A stretch of DNA of 64,000 bases from Glandiceps talaboti (taxonomy: Eukaryota; Hemichordata; Enteropneusta; Spengelidae), in contig NC_135568.1 of the NCBI RefSeq assembly GCF_964340395.1, positions 6,582,579-6,646,578 of the forward strand, in the 5' to 3' direction. Positions within the stretch are counted from its first letter, which is position 1. Each line of letters starts with the position of its first letter. The notes beneath the pieces are model-generated. The model was given only the letters and a program-made list of their open reading frames with translations. It was not told the DNA's origin and did no database searches. Shown here piece after piece: positions 47,186 to 60,365 of this stretch. A program made the translations under genes and the position numbers.

Positions 47186-47520
47186 CTTACATAGGCCCCT
47201 AACCACATTATGGTCGATGCAGTCCGATGAAGTGTTCGATGCAGTCTGGTAGAATTTCCTAGAAAACAGTGGCTTCGCGGGATAGGCATGGAGAGAGTAA
47301 TTACGATCGGACGTCAACTCGAATATAGCAAAAACGCCGTTTACTGTAGCAGCGGCCCGCTGTGACTGTAGAAACCAAAGTTTCTAAAAAGTGACGCTAG
47401 TTATATATCCCTATTAAAGGTATAACAACGGATTCAAAATGGGATTGCCCATGCAGGCGCTAGGCTGCCACTGTCACTGTGAGAGCCTGTGCTGTCTACC
47501 TCTGGGCGTGTCTGGCGAGC
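47186..47520 (-). promoter_or_regulatory. Candidate ZNF-3 promoter and first exon block
   Basis: Counterpart of 38513-38830, nearly identical, with the same minus-strand donor AAG/GTACGTTACTT. An extra AATTTCCTAG-like insertion lies within it. Confidence 0.35.
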
Positions 47521-48544
47521 TCCTTTGCTCTTACACAATGTGTCAATGTCCTGTTATTAAAATCCTGCAAACCATATAAAGTCTTCATGGGGGAGTTGTC
47601 CTGTCCATTTGACCATCAAAAACAACATTGATAAATGATCAAGATGAATTCTAGTTATGTGCGAAATGTCAGACTGTCTGTGAGTACTGACCCTTCAATT
47701 AATGTAGGGCATAATATAGTCGAAATATGGAATATGAATACGAACTTCATAGGTATTAAACACAATATACAGATTGATGTCAAGTGCCTGTGTTTCGACT
47801 AGTTGCTTTGCGTCTGAGTTTACAACAAATCTAGAGCCTAGGTTATTACATGTATTAAGCGGTTCAAGGGTCATCGCGATCTACTGTTTCTGTAATGTGT
47901 TTATTTAATACTAGTACATCATCATGATCACGGGTATGGATGTGTTTATACCACTGATATGATTTGATGATCGTGTCTTATTAAAAACATCAACAATAAC
48001 ACATACATAGACCAAAATGCATAGATGTGCGACCAATAAGTAAACATATATGTTTCCCTTTTCTCAACGTGACCGGGGCAATCTCAATTTTTCGACTCTC
48101 TGGCGTATATGTATGTATATGATGAACGTCACAGCACTCAGACGGCGAAGTATTGCACTTGCAATCTGACACAACCCATCCCCCAACCCCTTATGGTAGG
48201 TAGACATGATAAAGTACCCCACCTTCGAACACTAATACCCGATATTTACCAGTTTCGATCAGATAGTAACATGGAATAGGGGGATTTCGTTAGTAATAAA
48301 TCAAAGCGAATCTGTTCACATTCTTTCACTGCCCACATCACGTACATGCAAGGAATACGTATGTCTAGACGAGCCAAGACATTTATTACCAACACACGTG
48401 TTTCAGGCATTTGCATGTTGGCTTGTGACAGCTGGCTTGAAAGATTCGTTTTCAGATTAGACATACTAGTATTACATAGAGCCTGCAGCTGGGGAAACAT
48501 GACAGTGTCTTCATGATCAAATTTTATGTCAAGTGTTATGATTG

Positions 48545-48550
<6 letters not shown>

Positions 48551-48621
<71 letters not shown>

Positions 48622-48681
48622 CCTCCCTCCCTCCCTCCCTCCCTCCCTCCCCTCCCTCCCTCCCTCCCTCCCTCCCTCCCT

Positions 48682-48748
<67 letters not shown>
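48551..48748. repeat. CT and CCCT compound microsatellite of unit 3
   Basis: CT run, then an expanded CCCT tract with one irregularity, then CT again. The largest of the four microsatellites at this conserved position. Confidence 0.97.
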
Positions 48749-48749
<1 letters not shown>

Positions 48750-49667
48750 ACTATTTAGTAATCACTCAATCCAGGCTATCATTAAGACAAAAACACATTG
48801 AACATAGTTGTATTTAAAATCAAAGTTTATTAAAATATGGAAATGCAAAACACCCTGCACCTTGAGAAAAATGATATTAATAAGATAAGTATAATAGGAA
48901 ATCAAATGGAATATTTGTAAAAGTATATCAACTTTTAGACACATCAACACAATTCTGTAAAAAGTGATGTGACCACCAAAAGTAATACTTGTGTGAATTT
49001 TTTTAAATATTACTAATAAGGCCTCAAAAAATTGTTTGGTTCTGGTTACCCGACCTCACCTAGTTTTCACTACCGATCGTAGACGCTGTTTTGATGTATT
49101 GGAGAAAAAATAAAATCACGATTATTCTGAAGTCTTGAAAGAAATAGTGGATGCGGAAACTGACATCAACTTATAAAGACAATATAAATCTAAAACTATT
49201 CTTCCTATCCGTAATGGCTGTACATCTGATGAGAAGAAACCAAAAAGTTATAATAATACAGAAACCATATGGAAAACAATGGAAAACATAATTACCTGAA
49301 CTAGACACACACATTTGAAAAAAAAAATATATAAAATTTAAAAATAAACAATACCGCCAATGGCGTTGTAGCACAACTGTACAGTTTCTAAAAATGTTTA
49401 TCCATATGGTAGTCCATGCTAACAAGAAGTGTTCATTTGTTGAATGACTATCCAGTTGCCTATCCAACCATGTTGCTATCTTTACGATATATGCTATCAT
49501 TTGGCTGTTGCTTTGGGCGTGGTCATGTTGTTAGATATATTTGCATACATTTTTGTATGTTTTTGTTCACTTGTGTATGAATTCCTGATATTATCTTTGC
49601 AATATACGTGATCATTTGGCTGTTCCTATGGGCGTGGTCTTGTTGCTAGGCACATTTCCATACATTT

Positions 49668-50302
49668 TTTGTATGTTTACTCATTTGCCTACCAGATGAT
49701 GTTGTTATTTGACCAAAATAGACTGGTTGTTGCTAAAGGCGTGGTCATGGTCGCTAGGGCCAATTTTCTCAAAATGTTTTCAAACAATCTGCAGAATAAC
49801 ACTTTCAGAAACATCTCCCAAAGTTTCAGACTCGGTGACCAAGTACTTTTTGAAATATAAGTTTTTGACCAAAAATGAACATTTTTACACCTAATTTGCA
49901 TATCACCCATGGAATCATTGTATGCTTAATATTTCGTTGTCCATACATCCCTAGATGCATTCCCATTAAATTTCAGCCCTATCTGCTCAGTACTTTTGGA
50001 ATTATAGATTTTTAACCAAAAAGACACATTTTTAACCCTAATTTGCATATCACTGATGGAATCATCACGTCATGCAAAAATCTTACTTTACACCCCCTTA
50101 ACAATGTTCCCACCAAATGTTGCACCAATCTGCCCAGTAGCTTCTGAGTTTAAGTTTTTTGACCAAAAATCACATTTTGGACCCATATCACACACCTGTG
50201 ATGCGACCATTTTGATTTGAACAATTTCCCAACTAGACACCCAAGGTAATGGACCCACCAAATATCATGGCGATCAGTTCAGTGGTTTCTGTCTTTAAGT
50301 TG

Positions 50303-50351
<49 letters not shown>

Positions 50352-50401
50352 GCTGGGCGATCCCTATACCACTACTGAACTTCAGTTCAGTTGTGTTAAA
50401 A
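49668..50401. mobile_element. Helitron-like non-autonomous element, unit 3 copy (tentative)
   Basis: Copy of 40880-41593 with a longer CA microsatellite (50307-50348, about 21 repeats against about 11 in unit 2) and otherwise near-identical sequence. Confidence 0.5.
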
Positions 50402-50743
50402 ATGTACCTACCCCACCTATTCTAAAATTGAGCGTAATCAGAACCACACATTTTTTTATTAGGCCTAATATAAACAATACTTCACAGCAAAACAAACAGT
50501 ACACAATACAAAGTGTCTGTGATGTGATATGAAATATGATATGCTTATCTATACAATCCTAAATTTTCATTTCTAATTTGATAAAACTACAACATTCCTA
50601 TGATAACACAGTGATACTATTATTTGATTAAATCAATCACTGTTAAATCTTCAACACACAATGTTAATGACTGTAAAATATTATAAAAGTTGGTGATATT
50701 AATCATCTTTCCTCTCATAATTGAGGAAATCACGTCTTATATC

Positions 50744-51034
<291 letters not shown>

Positions 51035-53674
51035 TCATGCCTTATCACCTGAGTGGATTCTTCTATGTATGGTTACATTCCCTTGTTGGCTAAATCTCTT
51101 CCCACACACATCACATTTGTATGGCTTTTCCCCTGTGTGGATTCGTTTATGTATTTTCAGATTAGATTTCATACTGAAGGCTATTCCACACACTTCACAT
51201 TTGTATGGCTTTTCACCAGTGTGGATTCGTCTATGTATATTCATATTAGATTTTGTAGCAAAAGTCTTTCCACACACGTCACATTTGTATGTTTTTTCAC
51301 CTGTGTGGATTCTTCTATGTATTGTCAGAAATTCTTGTGTTCTAAATGCCCTTCCACACACTTCACATTTATATGGCTTTTCACCTGTGTGGATTCGTCT
51401 ATGTTTGGTCATACTTCCTTTATCATTGAAAGTCTTTCCACACATATCACATTCATATGGCTTTTCACCTGTGTGGGTTCTTGTGTGTTTTGTCAAACTT
51501 CCATTCTCACTGAAAGCCTTACCACACACGTCACATTTGTATGGTTTTTCACCAGTGTGGGTTCGTTTATGCTTAGTCATATTTCCTTTCACACTGAAAG
51601 TTTTTCCACACACATCACATTCATATGGCTTTTCACCTGTGTGAGTTCTTATATGTTTGGTTATACTTACTCTCTGACTGAAAGTCTTACCACACACTTC
51701 ACATTTGTATGGCTTTTCACCTGTGTGGATTCTTACATGTTGGATCATAGTTTGTTGCTGACTGAAAGCCTTTCCACACATGTCACATTTGTATGGCATT
51801 TCACCTGTGTGGATTCTTACATGTTTTATCATATTATATTGGTGACTAAATTTCTTTCCACACACTCCACATTTGTAAGGCTTTTCCCCGGTGTGGATTT
51901 TCGTATGAGTAGTCATATATTGTTTTTCACGGAAAGCCTTTCCACACACATCACATTTGTACGGTTTTTCCCCGGTGTGGATTCTTCTATGAGTAGTCAT
52001 ACTTCCTTTCATGCTGAAAGTTTTTCCACACACTTCACATTTGTATGGTTTCTCACCAGTGTGAATTATTGTGTGTAATTTCATATAGCTTTTCGAATTG
52101 AAACTCTTTCCACATACTTCACATTTGTATGGCTTGTGACCTGCATGGATCCTTGTGTGCATGGTTAAAACCCCTTGGTAACTAAATTTCTTTCCACACA
52201 CTTCACATTTGTACGGCCTTTCACCTGTGTGGATTCTTTTATGTAACGTCATAGTTCCTTTAACACTAAAAGTCTTTCCACACACGTCACATTGGTATGG
52301 CTTTTCACATGTGTAGTGGATTCTTCTGTGGCTGGCCATATTTACTTGCATATTGAAAGCCTTTCCACACACATCACATTGGTATGGTTTTTCACCTGTG
52401 TGGATTCTTCTATGTATTCTGACACTTCCTTTTATAGCAAAGGATTTTCCACATATGTCACATTGGTATGGCCTTTCACCTGTGTGGATTCTATGATGCT
52501 TGTTCAAAGTGTCTTTCATACTGAAAGTTTTTCCACACACATCACATTTGTATGGCTTTTCACCTGTGTGGATTCTTTTATGTATGGTCATATTGTGTTG
52601 GACACCAAACGTTTTTCCACACACTTCACATTTGTATGGCTTTTCACCTGTGTGGTGGATTCTTCTGTGACTGGCCATATTTACTTGCACACAGAAAGCC
52701 TTTCCACACACGTCACATTGGTATGGTTTTTCACCTGTGTGGATTCTTCTATGTATCCTCATACTTCCTTTTGTAGCAAAAGTTTTTCCACACACTTCAC
52801 ATTGGTATGGCCTTTCACCTGTGTGGATTCTATGATGTATTTTCAAATACGCTTTCGTACTGAAAGTCTTTCCACACACATCACATTTCCATGGCTTTTC
52901 ACCTGTGTGGATTCTTTTATGTATGGTCATATTTCCTTGCCGGCTGAAAGTCTTTCCACACATGTCACACTGGTATGGCTTTTCACCTGTGTGGATTCTT
53001 CTATGTAGGGTCAAATGTCCTTTTCTGTCGAAAGTCTTTCCACACACATCACATTTGTACATAACTTCACCTGTGTGGATTCTTTTATGTATGGTCAAAC
53101 ATGCTTGTGCATAGAAACCCTTTCCACATATGCCACATTTGTATGGCTTTTCACCCGTGTGGAGTCTTCTATGTATCACCATACTTCCTTTCATGCTGAA
53201 AGCCTTTCCACACACATCACATTTCCATGGCTTTTCACCTGTGTGGACTATTCCTTTATGCCTAGTCACATGTCCTTTCTGACTGAAAGTCTTTCCACAC
53301 ACGTCACATCGCCAGGGCTTTTCACCTGTGTGGAGTCTTCTATGTAGAGTCATACTTCCTCTTCTGCTGAAAGTCTTTCCACACACATCACATTTGTGTG
53401 GCTTTTCACCTGTGTGGATTCTTCTGTGTAGAGTCATTCCTACTCTTCTACTGAAAGTCTTTCCACACATGTCACATTTGTATGGCTTTTCACCTGTGTG
53501 GATTCTTCTATGTAGAGTCATGTTCCCTTCTCTGTCAAACGTCTTTCCACATATGTCACATTTGTACATAGTTTCACCTGATGGGATTCTTTGATGACTG
53601 GTCATCTGTCCTCTTATTTGTGTACGTCTTTCCACACACTTCCCAATTGTGTGGTTTCTTCTATGTTTTGTCAT
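51035..53674 (-). CDS. C2H2 zinc-finger array protein ZNF-4 (30 fingers)
   Basis: Intronless frame of 879 codons, the longest of the array. It has an N-terminal MTKHRRNH, one broken finger (KCVERRTQIRGQMTSHQRI) and 30 C2H2 fingers with TGEKP linkers. It is nearly identical to ZNF-3, with differences at several helix positions (for example SYQGV for SHQGV, RTQEF for RTQEN, SITKHI for SITNHQ), one more finger, and the unit 2-type end HSGDKA. No effector domain. A possible in-frame splice acceptor (ACTTTCAG/TGG) lies 12 nt before the ATG. Likely an intact nuclear DNA-binding protein. Confidence 0.93.
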   Translation of the reverse strand: MTKHRRNHTIGKCVERRTQIRGQMTSHQRIPSGETMYKCDICGKTFDREGNMTLHRRIHTGEKPYKCDMCGKTFSRRVGMTLHRRIHTGEKPHKCDVCGKTFSRRGSMTLHRRLHTGEKPWRCDVCGKTFSQKGHVTRHKGIVHTGEKPWKCDVCGKAFSMKGSMVIHRRLHTGEKPYKCGICGKGFYAQACLTIHKRIHTGEVMYKCDVCGKTFDRKGHLTLHRRIHTGEKPYQCDMCGKTFSRQGNMTIHKRIHTGEKPWKCDVCGKTFSTKAYLKIHHRIHTGERPYQCEVCGKTFATKGSMRIHRRIHTGEKPYQCDVCGKAFCVQVNMASHRRIHHTGEKPYKCEVCGKTFGVQHNMTIHKRIHTGEKPYKCDVCGKTFSMKDTLNKHHRIHTGERPYQCDICGKSFAIKGSVRIHRRIHTGEKPYQCDVCGKAFNMQVNMASHRRIHYTCEKPYQCDVCGKTFSVKGTMTLHKRIHTGERPYKCEVCGKKFSYQGVLTMHTRIHAGHKPYKCEVCGKSFNSKSYMKLHTIIHTGEKPYKCEVCGKTFSMKGSMTTHRRIHTGEKPYKCDVCGKAFREKQYMTTHTKIHTGEKPYKCGVCGKKFSHQYNMIKHVRIHTGEMPYKCDMCGKAFSQQQTMIQHVRIHTGEKPYKCEVCGKTFSQRVSITKHIRTHTGEKPYECDVCGKTFSVKGNMTKHKRTHTGEKPYKCDVCGKAFSENGSLTKHTRTHTGEKPYECDMCGKTFNDKGSMTKHRRIHTGEKPYKCEVCGRAFRTQEFLTIHRRIHTGEKTYKCDVCGKTFATKSNMNIHRRIHTGEKPYKCEVCGIAFSMKSNLKIHKRIHTGEKPYKCDVCGKRFSQQGNVTIHRRIHSGDKA

Positions 53675-56555
53675 ACTTCCTGTCCACTGAAAGTCTTAAG
53701 TTATAAATTTGTGGATTCGTTTATCTATATCTGCAGTCTTTCTTCCTGAAAGTCTTACCACATACTACACACTTGTATGACTTGGTCACCTGTATGGGAG
53801 CTTTGATAGCTACATTTATATTGCCTGTGCCAATAACATTGTTAGATGGGTTACACTTGTGTTCTTGTTATCATGATAAAGTCCTCACTTGTATAGAAAG
53901 TATACAAGTACTGCCTCTACTGTGTGTACTTCACCTTGTTTTTAGCTGAAGTATATCTTTTATACCAGTTGATTATCAATGTACATAAGTCATCTTTTCA
54001 CCAAGATTACAGAGTATCACTGAAAGAATAAACAAATTGTATACTATGTTAATCAATGTATATTGTTGTAGATTATGGTAGAGCATATATTTCCTGAACC
54101 TTGCAAGGTCACATGTTCATGACTTAATTTTCAATTACCCTAGATTCAACTGGACTATTTTTGAAATGTTGCTCGGTGGATATGTATATTTTCTCTCTGC
54201 GGTGGACCATTTGATATCCTGGGGAGGGCGTGGAAGATTTCGGCGAATAAAAAAGATGCCAAATGGAGTTGCTTGAAAAAATACGGATATGAGTGGGTGA
54301 TGGAAAAAAAACGATGGACCACTGCTGCTAGAAAAAAATGTCTTGGCAGGGAAATGATGCACAAGTTCGAGTATACTGTTCAACCTGCTTGTACCTCTCC
54401 AACCAGGACACTTGTCAAATCATGACAAACATTTTCAAACACATGTCAGGGACCAGTCAGTTTTGTTGGCCTGTGGTACATATATATATTTGTTCTTGCC
54501 TCTGTTATTTTCATAAATTGTTTAAATATTACTTCATGTAAGGGTTCAAACATAACTATACATAAAATTATACATATATATACATGTATTACCTAGCTAC
54601 CACACTAGTTACAGAACATGCCATGTAAATGTTTTGCTGTTTCACAATCAGTGCTTCACTTTTCTTGCACTTTGGGGCAAAAGTGAACTTGAAGGTTTTG
54701 TAATGGTAATCTTCATACTATTGGATAGTTTATAAAAGAACTTAATCTAAATTGTTCTAGTCTCTTCAGTATGAATTTGTCAGAATGGATGAATATACTT
54801 CCTATTTCGGACACTACATGTATCACCACAAATCAAATTCAAGTTTCTATTGTAAACTAGGTATGACCTCCTAAAGTGCTCTAACATACCAGTGACTTTA
54901 CTGTACATGCAATATCAATGCCCCTATACCAATGGTACAGGCCCACTTTTATAACATAGAAAACTTATTTTAAAAGTTATATTTACTTTAGCTTTTCGAA
55001 GCTTGGCAATATTACCTCAGAGGCTATGAATAGCCTAAAAATTGCCTAAAAAGAAACAAAAAACTCCAGATCTGCCAGGGGGAAACCCATTGGACTACAT
55101 CACCCCAGAGGCTACTCATTCGTTAAACCAACAATAAGATTCACCAAAATTGGTTAAAAACTTCAAAAGCTTCTAGGGGGAGACCTTCTAGGACCCCCAT
55201 AAGAGGTAGACATGTTCCAGTTTCAAATCAAAGTTTCTTTTATCCACCTCTTACTGTCAAGATGCTATGAAAACTTTATTTCAAAAATGTTTCAACCATA
55301 TATAGTTGCTTTTTACATGTTAGAGCTGTCTTGTAAAGCTTGCAAATTATTGTCTTAAGGTGTCTGTGAATAGCCTAAAAATTACCTTTAGGAGTAAAAA
55401 TCCTCCAGGGCTTCTAGGGGAGACCACCTAGAACCCACCCCCACCCCCCATACACCCCCATACACACACTCACACAAGAGGTAGACATATCCCAGTCTCA
55501 AAGCTCTTCCCTCTACAGCTTACTGTCAAGATGCTATGAAACTTTATTCACCGGGGCAGTGACTTTTTGTCGGCCCAATGGCAAAAAACACTGACTAACT
55601 CCTATCCCCCCCAGACTGGAGAAACTGACCAGTGTGTCTGAATGTTTGAGCTCACCAATCAAGTTTCCGATTTGCATTTTCAGTGTGCCATCATACCATG
55701 GCATAATAACTGTCAATGATGTTTATTTAATTAATTGAAAATCAAATGTATTGAAATATGTAGTTTTCTAAATATAATTTGTGTGTGATAGAACAGCATC
55801 TTTTTACTCTCTGTATTACCTGTGTGAAAACCAAACAGAGATTTGTGGCAACAAAAGTAGATGTTCAACATTGACGTAAAAAAATCTGGATATCTCAAAG
55901 AAGGAAAGAAAAAAAAAGTTGCCAGCATAGGCAAAGGAGAAAAAAAATAATTGACAGGCAAGCAGGTGGGAAAAAAATAATGACTCTCCACCAATCTTTC
56001 AAGCCCCCCCCCCCCAGATATCAAATGGTCTACCCCTAAAACAATACCCTAATAAACTAGAGACTGAAATCAATTACCAAATATCAAAATGTTATTGTCA
56101 GGGGTTTGTGATTTTGAGTTGCTCACAGATAGGCAAATAGACAGAGAGATGGACGAGACATTCTATCAAAGCTATAACATCATGAGTATGTATTGAACCT
56201 AGCATGAATGACTAGTCCAGCTGTGCTCAAAATTGTGCTCTAGAAATCTAGAGAACTGCCTGCACCTGGGACCCTAACTACGTACTAGGTATATTAGCAC
56301 ATAATGACATTGATCAACATCGTATACATATAATCAATATTTCTGCACTATGTGTGGCAAATGTGATACCCAGTTCCGAAATAATCAATATGAATATTGA
56401 GGAAATTATCAAACGAAAAACAAATGTCGTTGTCTCACATGATAATAGTTTAACCGAGCACGTAAACTACTTACATTTTGTTAATCTGGTAGTTTACTGT
56501 AGTCATGGAAATCTAACTATCATAATTAATCTGTAAGTCATGTTGAAGTAACGTA
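53675..56555. other. ZNF-4 upstream region, no separate gene
   Basis: Counterpart of 35351-38504 up to about 55540, then new sequence. At about 55870-56040 a fragment matching 35870-36020 lies in inverse orientation (shared GACCATTTGATATC). C-runs lie near 55430-55460 and 56006. Confidence 0.6.
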
Positions 56556-56556
56556 C

Positions 56557-56890
56557 CTTTAATACCATAGGCCCCTAACCACATTATGGTCGATGCAGTC
56601 CGATGAGTGTTCGATGTAGTCTGGTAGAAAACAGTGGCTTTACGGGATAGGCATGGAGAGCGTAGTTACGATCGGACGTCAACTCGAATAATATAGCAAA
56701 AACGCCGTTTACTGTAGCAGCGGCTCGCTGTGACTGTAGAAACCAAAGTTCCTAAAAAGTGATGCTAGTTATATATCCCTATTAAAGGTATAACAACGGA
56801 TTCAAAATGGGATTGCCCATGCAGGCGCTATGCTGCCACTGTCACTGTGAGAGCTTGTGCTGTCTACTTCTGGGCGTGTCTGGCGAGCTC
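56557..56890 (-). promoter_or_regulatory. Candidate ZNF-4 promoter and first exon block
   Basis: Counterpart of 38513-38830. On the minus strand the donor is TTAAAG/GTACGTTACTT. It holds the same GTTGACGTCCGATCG segment. Confidence 0.35.
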
Positions 56891-57763
56891 CTTTGCTCTT
56901 ACACAATGTGTCAATGTACTGTCAAATCCTGCAAACCATATAAAGTCTTTATGGGGGAGTTGTCCTGTCCATTTGACCATCACAAACAACTTTGATAAAT
57001 GATCAAGATGAATTCTAGTTATGTGCGAAATGTCAGACTGTCTGTGAGTACTGACCCTTCAATTAAAGTAGGGCATAATATAGTCGAAATATGGAATATG
57101 AATACGAACTTTATAGGTATTAAATATACAGATTGATGTCAAGTGCCTGTGTTTCTACTAGTTGCTTTACGTCTGAGTTTACAACAAATCTAGAGTCTTG
57201 GTTATTACATATAAAGCGGTTCAAGGGTCATAGCGATCTACTGTTTCTGTGTTTTTACTTTAGTGTTTATTTACTAGTAATACGTCATCATGGTCATCGG
57301 TGTGTTTATCCAATTGATATGATATGATGACCGTGTCTTATTAAAGTCATCAATAATATTAATAACACGTAAACCGAGGAAAAATACATAGATTTTCGAC
57401 CAGCATAAAACATGTTTTTCCCCCTTTTTAATTGACCAATTTCGATCACATATTACTTTTGGATAGGGGGATTCCGTTACAAGCGAAGCTGTACACATTC
57501 TTTCCCGGTCCACATCACGCATCACGCACATGCAACGCAACGAATGTGTCTGAATGAGTCAAGACATTGCCAATAATGGCATTTCATGCATTTGCATGAT
57601 GGCCTGTGGCAGCTGGCTTGAAAGATTGTTTTTTCAGATTAGACATACTAGTATTACATAGAGAGCCTACAGCCGGGGCCTAGATATACTGGAGGAAATC
57701 GCAGTGTCTTCATGATCAAATTTTATGTCAAGTGTTATGATAGTTGTTGTAACAAGATCTGCG

Positions 57764-57768
<5 letters not shown>

Positions 57769-57811
<43 letters not shown>
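57769..57811. repeat. CT microsatellite of unit 4
   Basis: About 43 bp, the shortest of the series. The array's similarity stops just after it. Confidence 0.95.
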
Positions 57812-57815
<4 letters not shown>

Positions 57816-59880
57816 ATTTTATTTTTAGTCAAAATTACGTTTTACACAATATAATCTATGGTAAAGAGTACAATGTATATGTTGTATGTACACAGCATGT
57901 TAAGGGGTAGATTAGATTCTAGACTACAGTTATTATTACGTTTTAAAAACTCCACTACTACCTACACAGTAATTTATGAGTACACAGGACCCTTACGTCA
58001 TGCGCTCAGTTCCTCATTTTGCCTAGCTCTAGATTTATACGCTGCAGGGTTTCGACACGTCTTCTCTCATTAAGACGTGTCGAAACCCCGCAGCGTATAA
58101 ATCCAGAGCTACATTTTGCCATATTAATGAGCTTACCACATTTGGGTACAGTGTGTCGGGGCATGATAGAGAAAATTATCGTACCATTGAATTACATAGG
58201 AAGACTTACTGGGTATTTGATAATGGATACTATACATAAATACAACTCAATGCAAAACAGAATTGTTACATGTAAACTGCGTGAATATAGATGACTGCAA
58301 ATCTCAGTTACCAGATACCAATGTTTGTTTTTTTGTACAAGTTTTACATGTTCTGCCTGCAGTTTTAACATTGAGTACAATTTATTCATTTAAATTTGTG
58401 TAAGATCAAGCCTGCTTCTCATTGGCCAGAATTGTTAGAACCTATTCTCCGACTTACACGTTTAGTTGTACTTTTCACTTGCTGGTTTTGTATTCCTTCT
58501 TATAATTGTCTTTGACTTAAGGTGGTTGTGTGGGCAAGGACGTCAGGTGAATTTATCAATAAAACTATGTAAATCCACTCATACATTTTTATTCAGACGT
58601 ACTGGAGTCGGAACTAGCAAAGGGCATACCGTAAATAAGCAGTAAACACAGCCACAAACTTTGACCAACTATTAACAGTAATTGACATTTTACTGGGGAG
58701 TCCGATGCGCCCTCTACGACAACTTCCTGAGTAACACACACACGTACTCATACGGGGAGTGTCGAGTGTGAGGGCAAAGTAATGTAAAACGAAATCTGAA
58801 TATGGGTAATACAGAAATAATGTTGATATCAGACTTACTCTTGTCAGGGTTTTTATTACTCAGATTTTAATTTTTACAAAAGACTCGATAGAAGATCATC
58901 CATTTGTGGGCGTGATCTAATCTCCCTTTCCCCAAACCCAGATCGGATGAAGTCGTTACACACTAACAAAAGACGTGCCTGCCAGGTATGGTAGGGTCTA
59001 CATTTTAATGTTTGAATGTTTGAGTGTTTGAGGATTTCCTGACTAGACCTCTACAACTCAATATGAACACAATATAATTTATTTCATACCTTGATATACA
59101 CATACAATCTTGATATTGCATCAGATAAAAATATCATAAATACTTGCTAGACCGGTCATAGCTTTGTTGCACAAGACAAGCACTACCTCATCTAATTTAC
59201 AATTTTGACGAAATTTTAGCTAACTTGATGAAAATCCAAATATATTCAAAAAATATTGATTTTTAATTTCACATTCAATTTTTTTAAAAAACATATTGAA
59301 AATATCTACAACCCTGTACAGGCAGTTGTGCCTTTGGATCGGGATGTTATTCATTGTCATGTGACATGTCAGGTGGATTACCATACCATTTGGTCTCAAC
59401 TGTAAGGTAAGTCGTGACAGGCACCCTCGCACATCAGCCCACCCCAAGTAGCAGGCCAGTGATGACAGCGTGACATATTGTATTTTACAGCCTACAGTCA
59501 CTTATTATAAGCAAACACCAGTATTGTGACAGAAACATGTATTTCAGGCACTTTCTGCACATTCACAAAATAAAGTTAGTATGATAAACAAAACACATGT
59601 TTATGAAACAAAAATATATCATATTTTATTAATAGACCAAAATATAGTTTTTAACACAACATAGAAAAATATACACCCAAGGATATTTTTAGTAAAAATA
59701 TACAAGAAAATATTCAGACTTTTTGAAAAATTACTTGCATATGCTTTATGGTAAGTTGGTTGGACAATATAACACATCTACACCACGTTATATTTAGAAT
59801 AATTATTAAAATATAAAAATTACAATCATTATATATTCAATATCAATTTTTTACAGTTGATCATGAGGAATATGATTATC
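57812..59880. other. Intergenic stretch, no gene seen
   Basis: AT-rich with no supported coding sequence. It contains the foldback element at 58024-58111. It may include the far 3' UTR of the TLDc gene on the minus strand, but no clear poly(A) choice could be made. Confidence 0.5.
58024..58111. mobile_element. 88-bp foldback MITE with 9-bp target duplication
   Basis: Arms 58025-58063 and 58072-58110 (39 bp, two mismatches) surround the 8-nt loop CTCTCATT. The element is flanked by CATTTTGCC on both sides (58015-58023 and 58112-58120). A 9-bp duplication suggests a Mutator-like mobiliser, an 8-bp reading would suggest hAT. Confidence 0.8.
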
Positions 59881-59884
59881 GGGA

Positions 59885-60365
59885 CTAACCTAGGTGGTCA
59901 GATTGTCTTGACTAAATATGGCAAAATTTCTGACAGCTTTTATGACTAACATAGGTGGTATGGATGTTAAACTAACCAAAGTGGTCAAATTTCTAGAAAC
60001 CTATGGTATCAGACTAGTGTGACTAACCTAGGTGGACAAATTTCCAGTGGTCATTCTTGGATTTCATGATTGTTATGACTACCTTAAGTGGTCCAACAAA
60101 TTATGACAAACCTAGATGTTCAATGTCTGATTTTGTGATTGTTATGATTAATCTAAGTGGTCCAACAAATTACGATAAACCTAGGTGTTCAAATGGTCAA
60201 TGTCTGATTTGTGATTGTTATGGCTAACCTGAGTGGTCAAACAAATTATGATCAACCTAGGTGGCCAAATCGTCAATGTTCATTTTTGGATTTTCTGATT
60301 GATTTGACTTAAATAGGTGGTTCAAAAAATTGTTAGAGCTAATCTAGACGGCAAAATTGTTCTGC
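59885..60365. repeat. Degenerate tandem repeat around CCTAGGTGGTC
   Basis: About ten copies of CTAACCTAGGTGGTCAAAT or variants, spaced roughly 40-60 bp apart with shared GATTGTTATGACTA spacers. It lies 1.7-2.2 kb downstream of the TLDc stop in that gene's direction. Confidence 0.8.
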
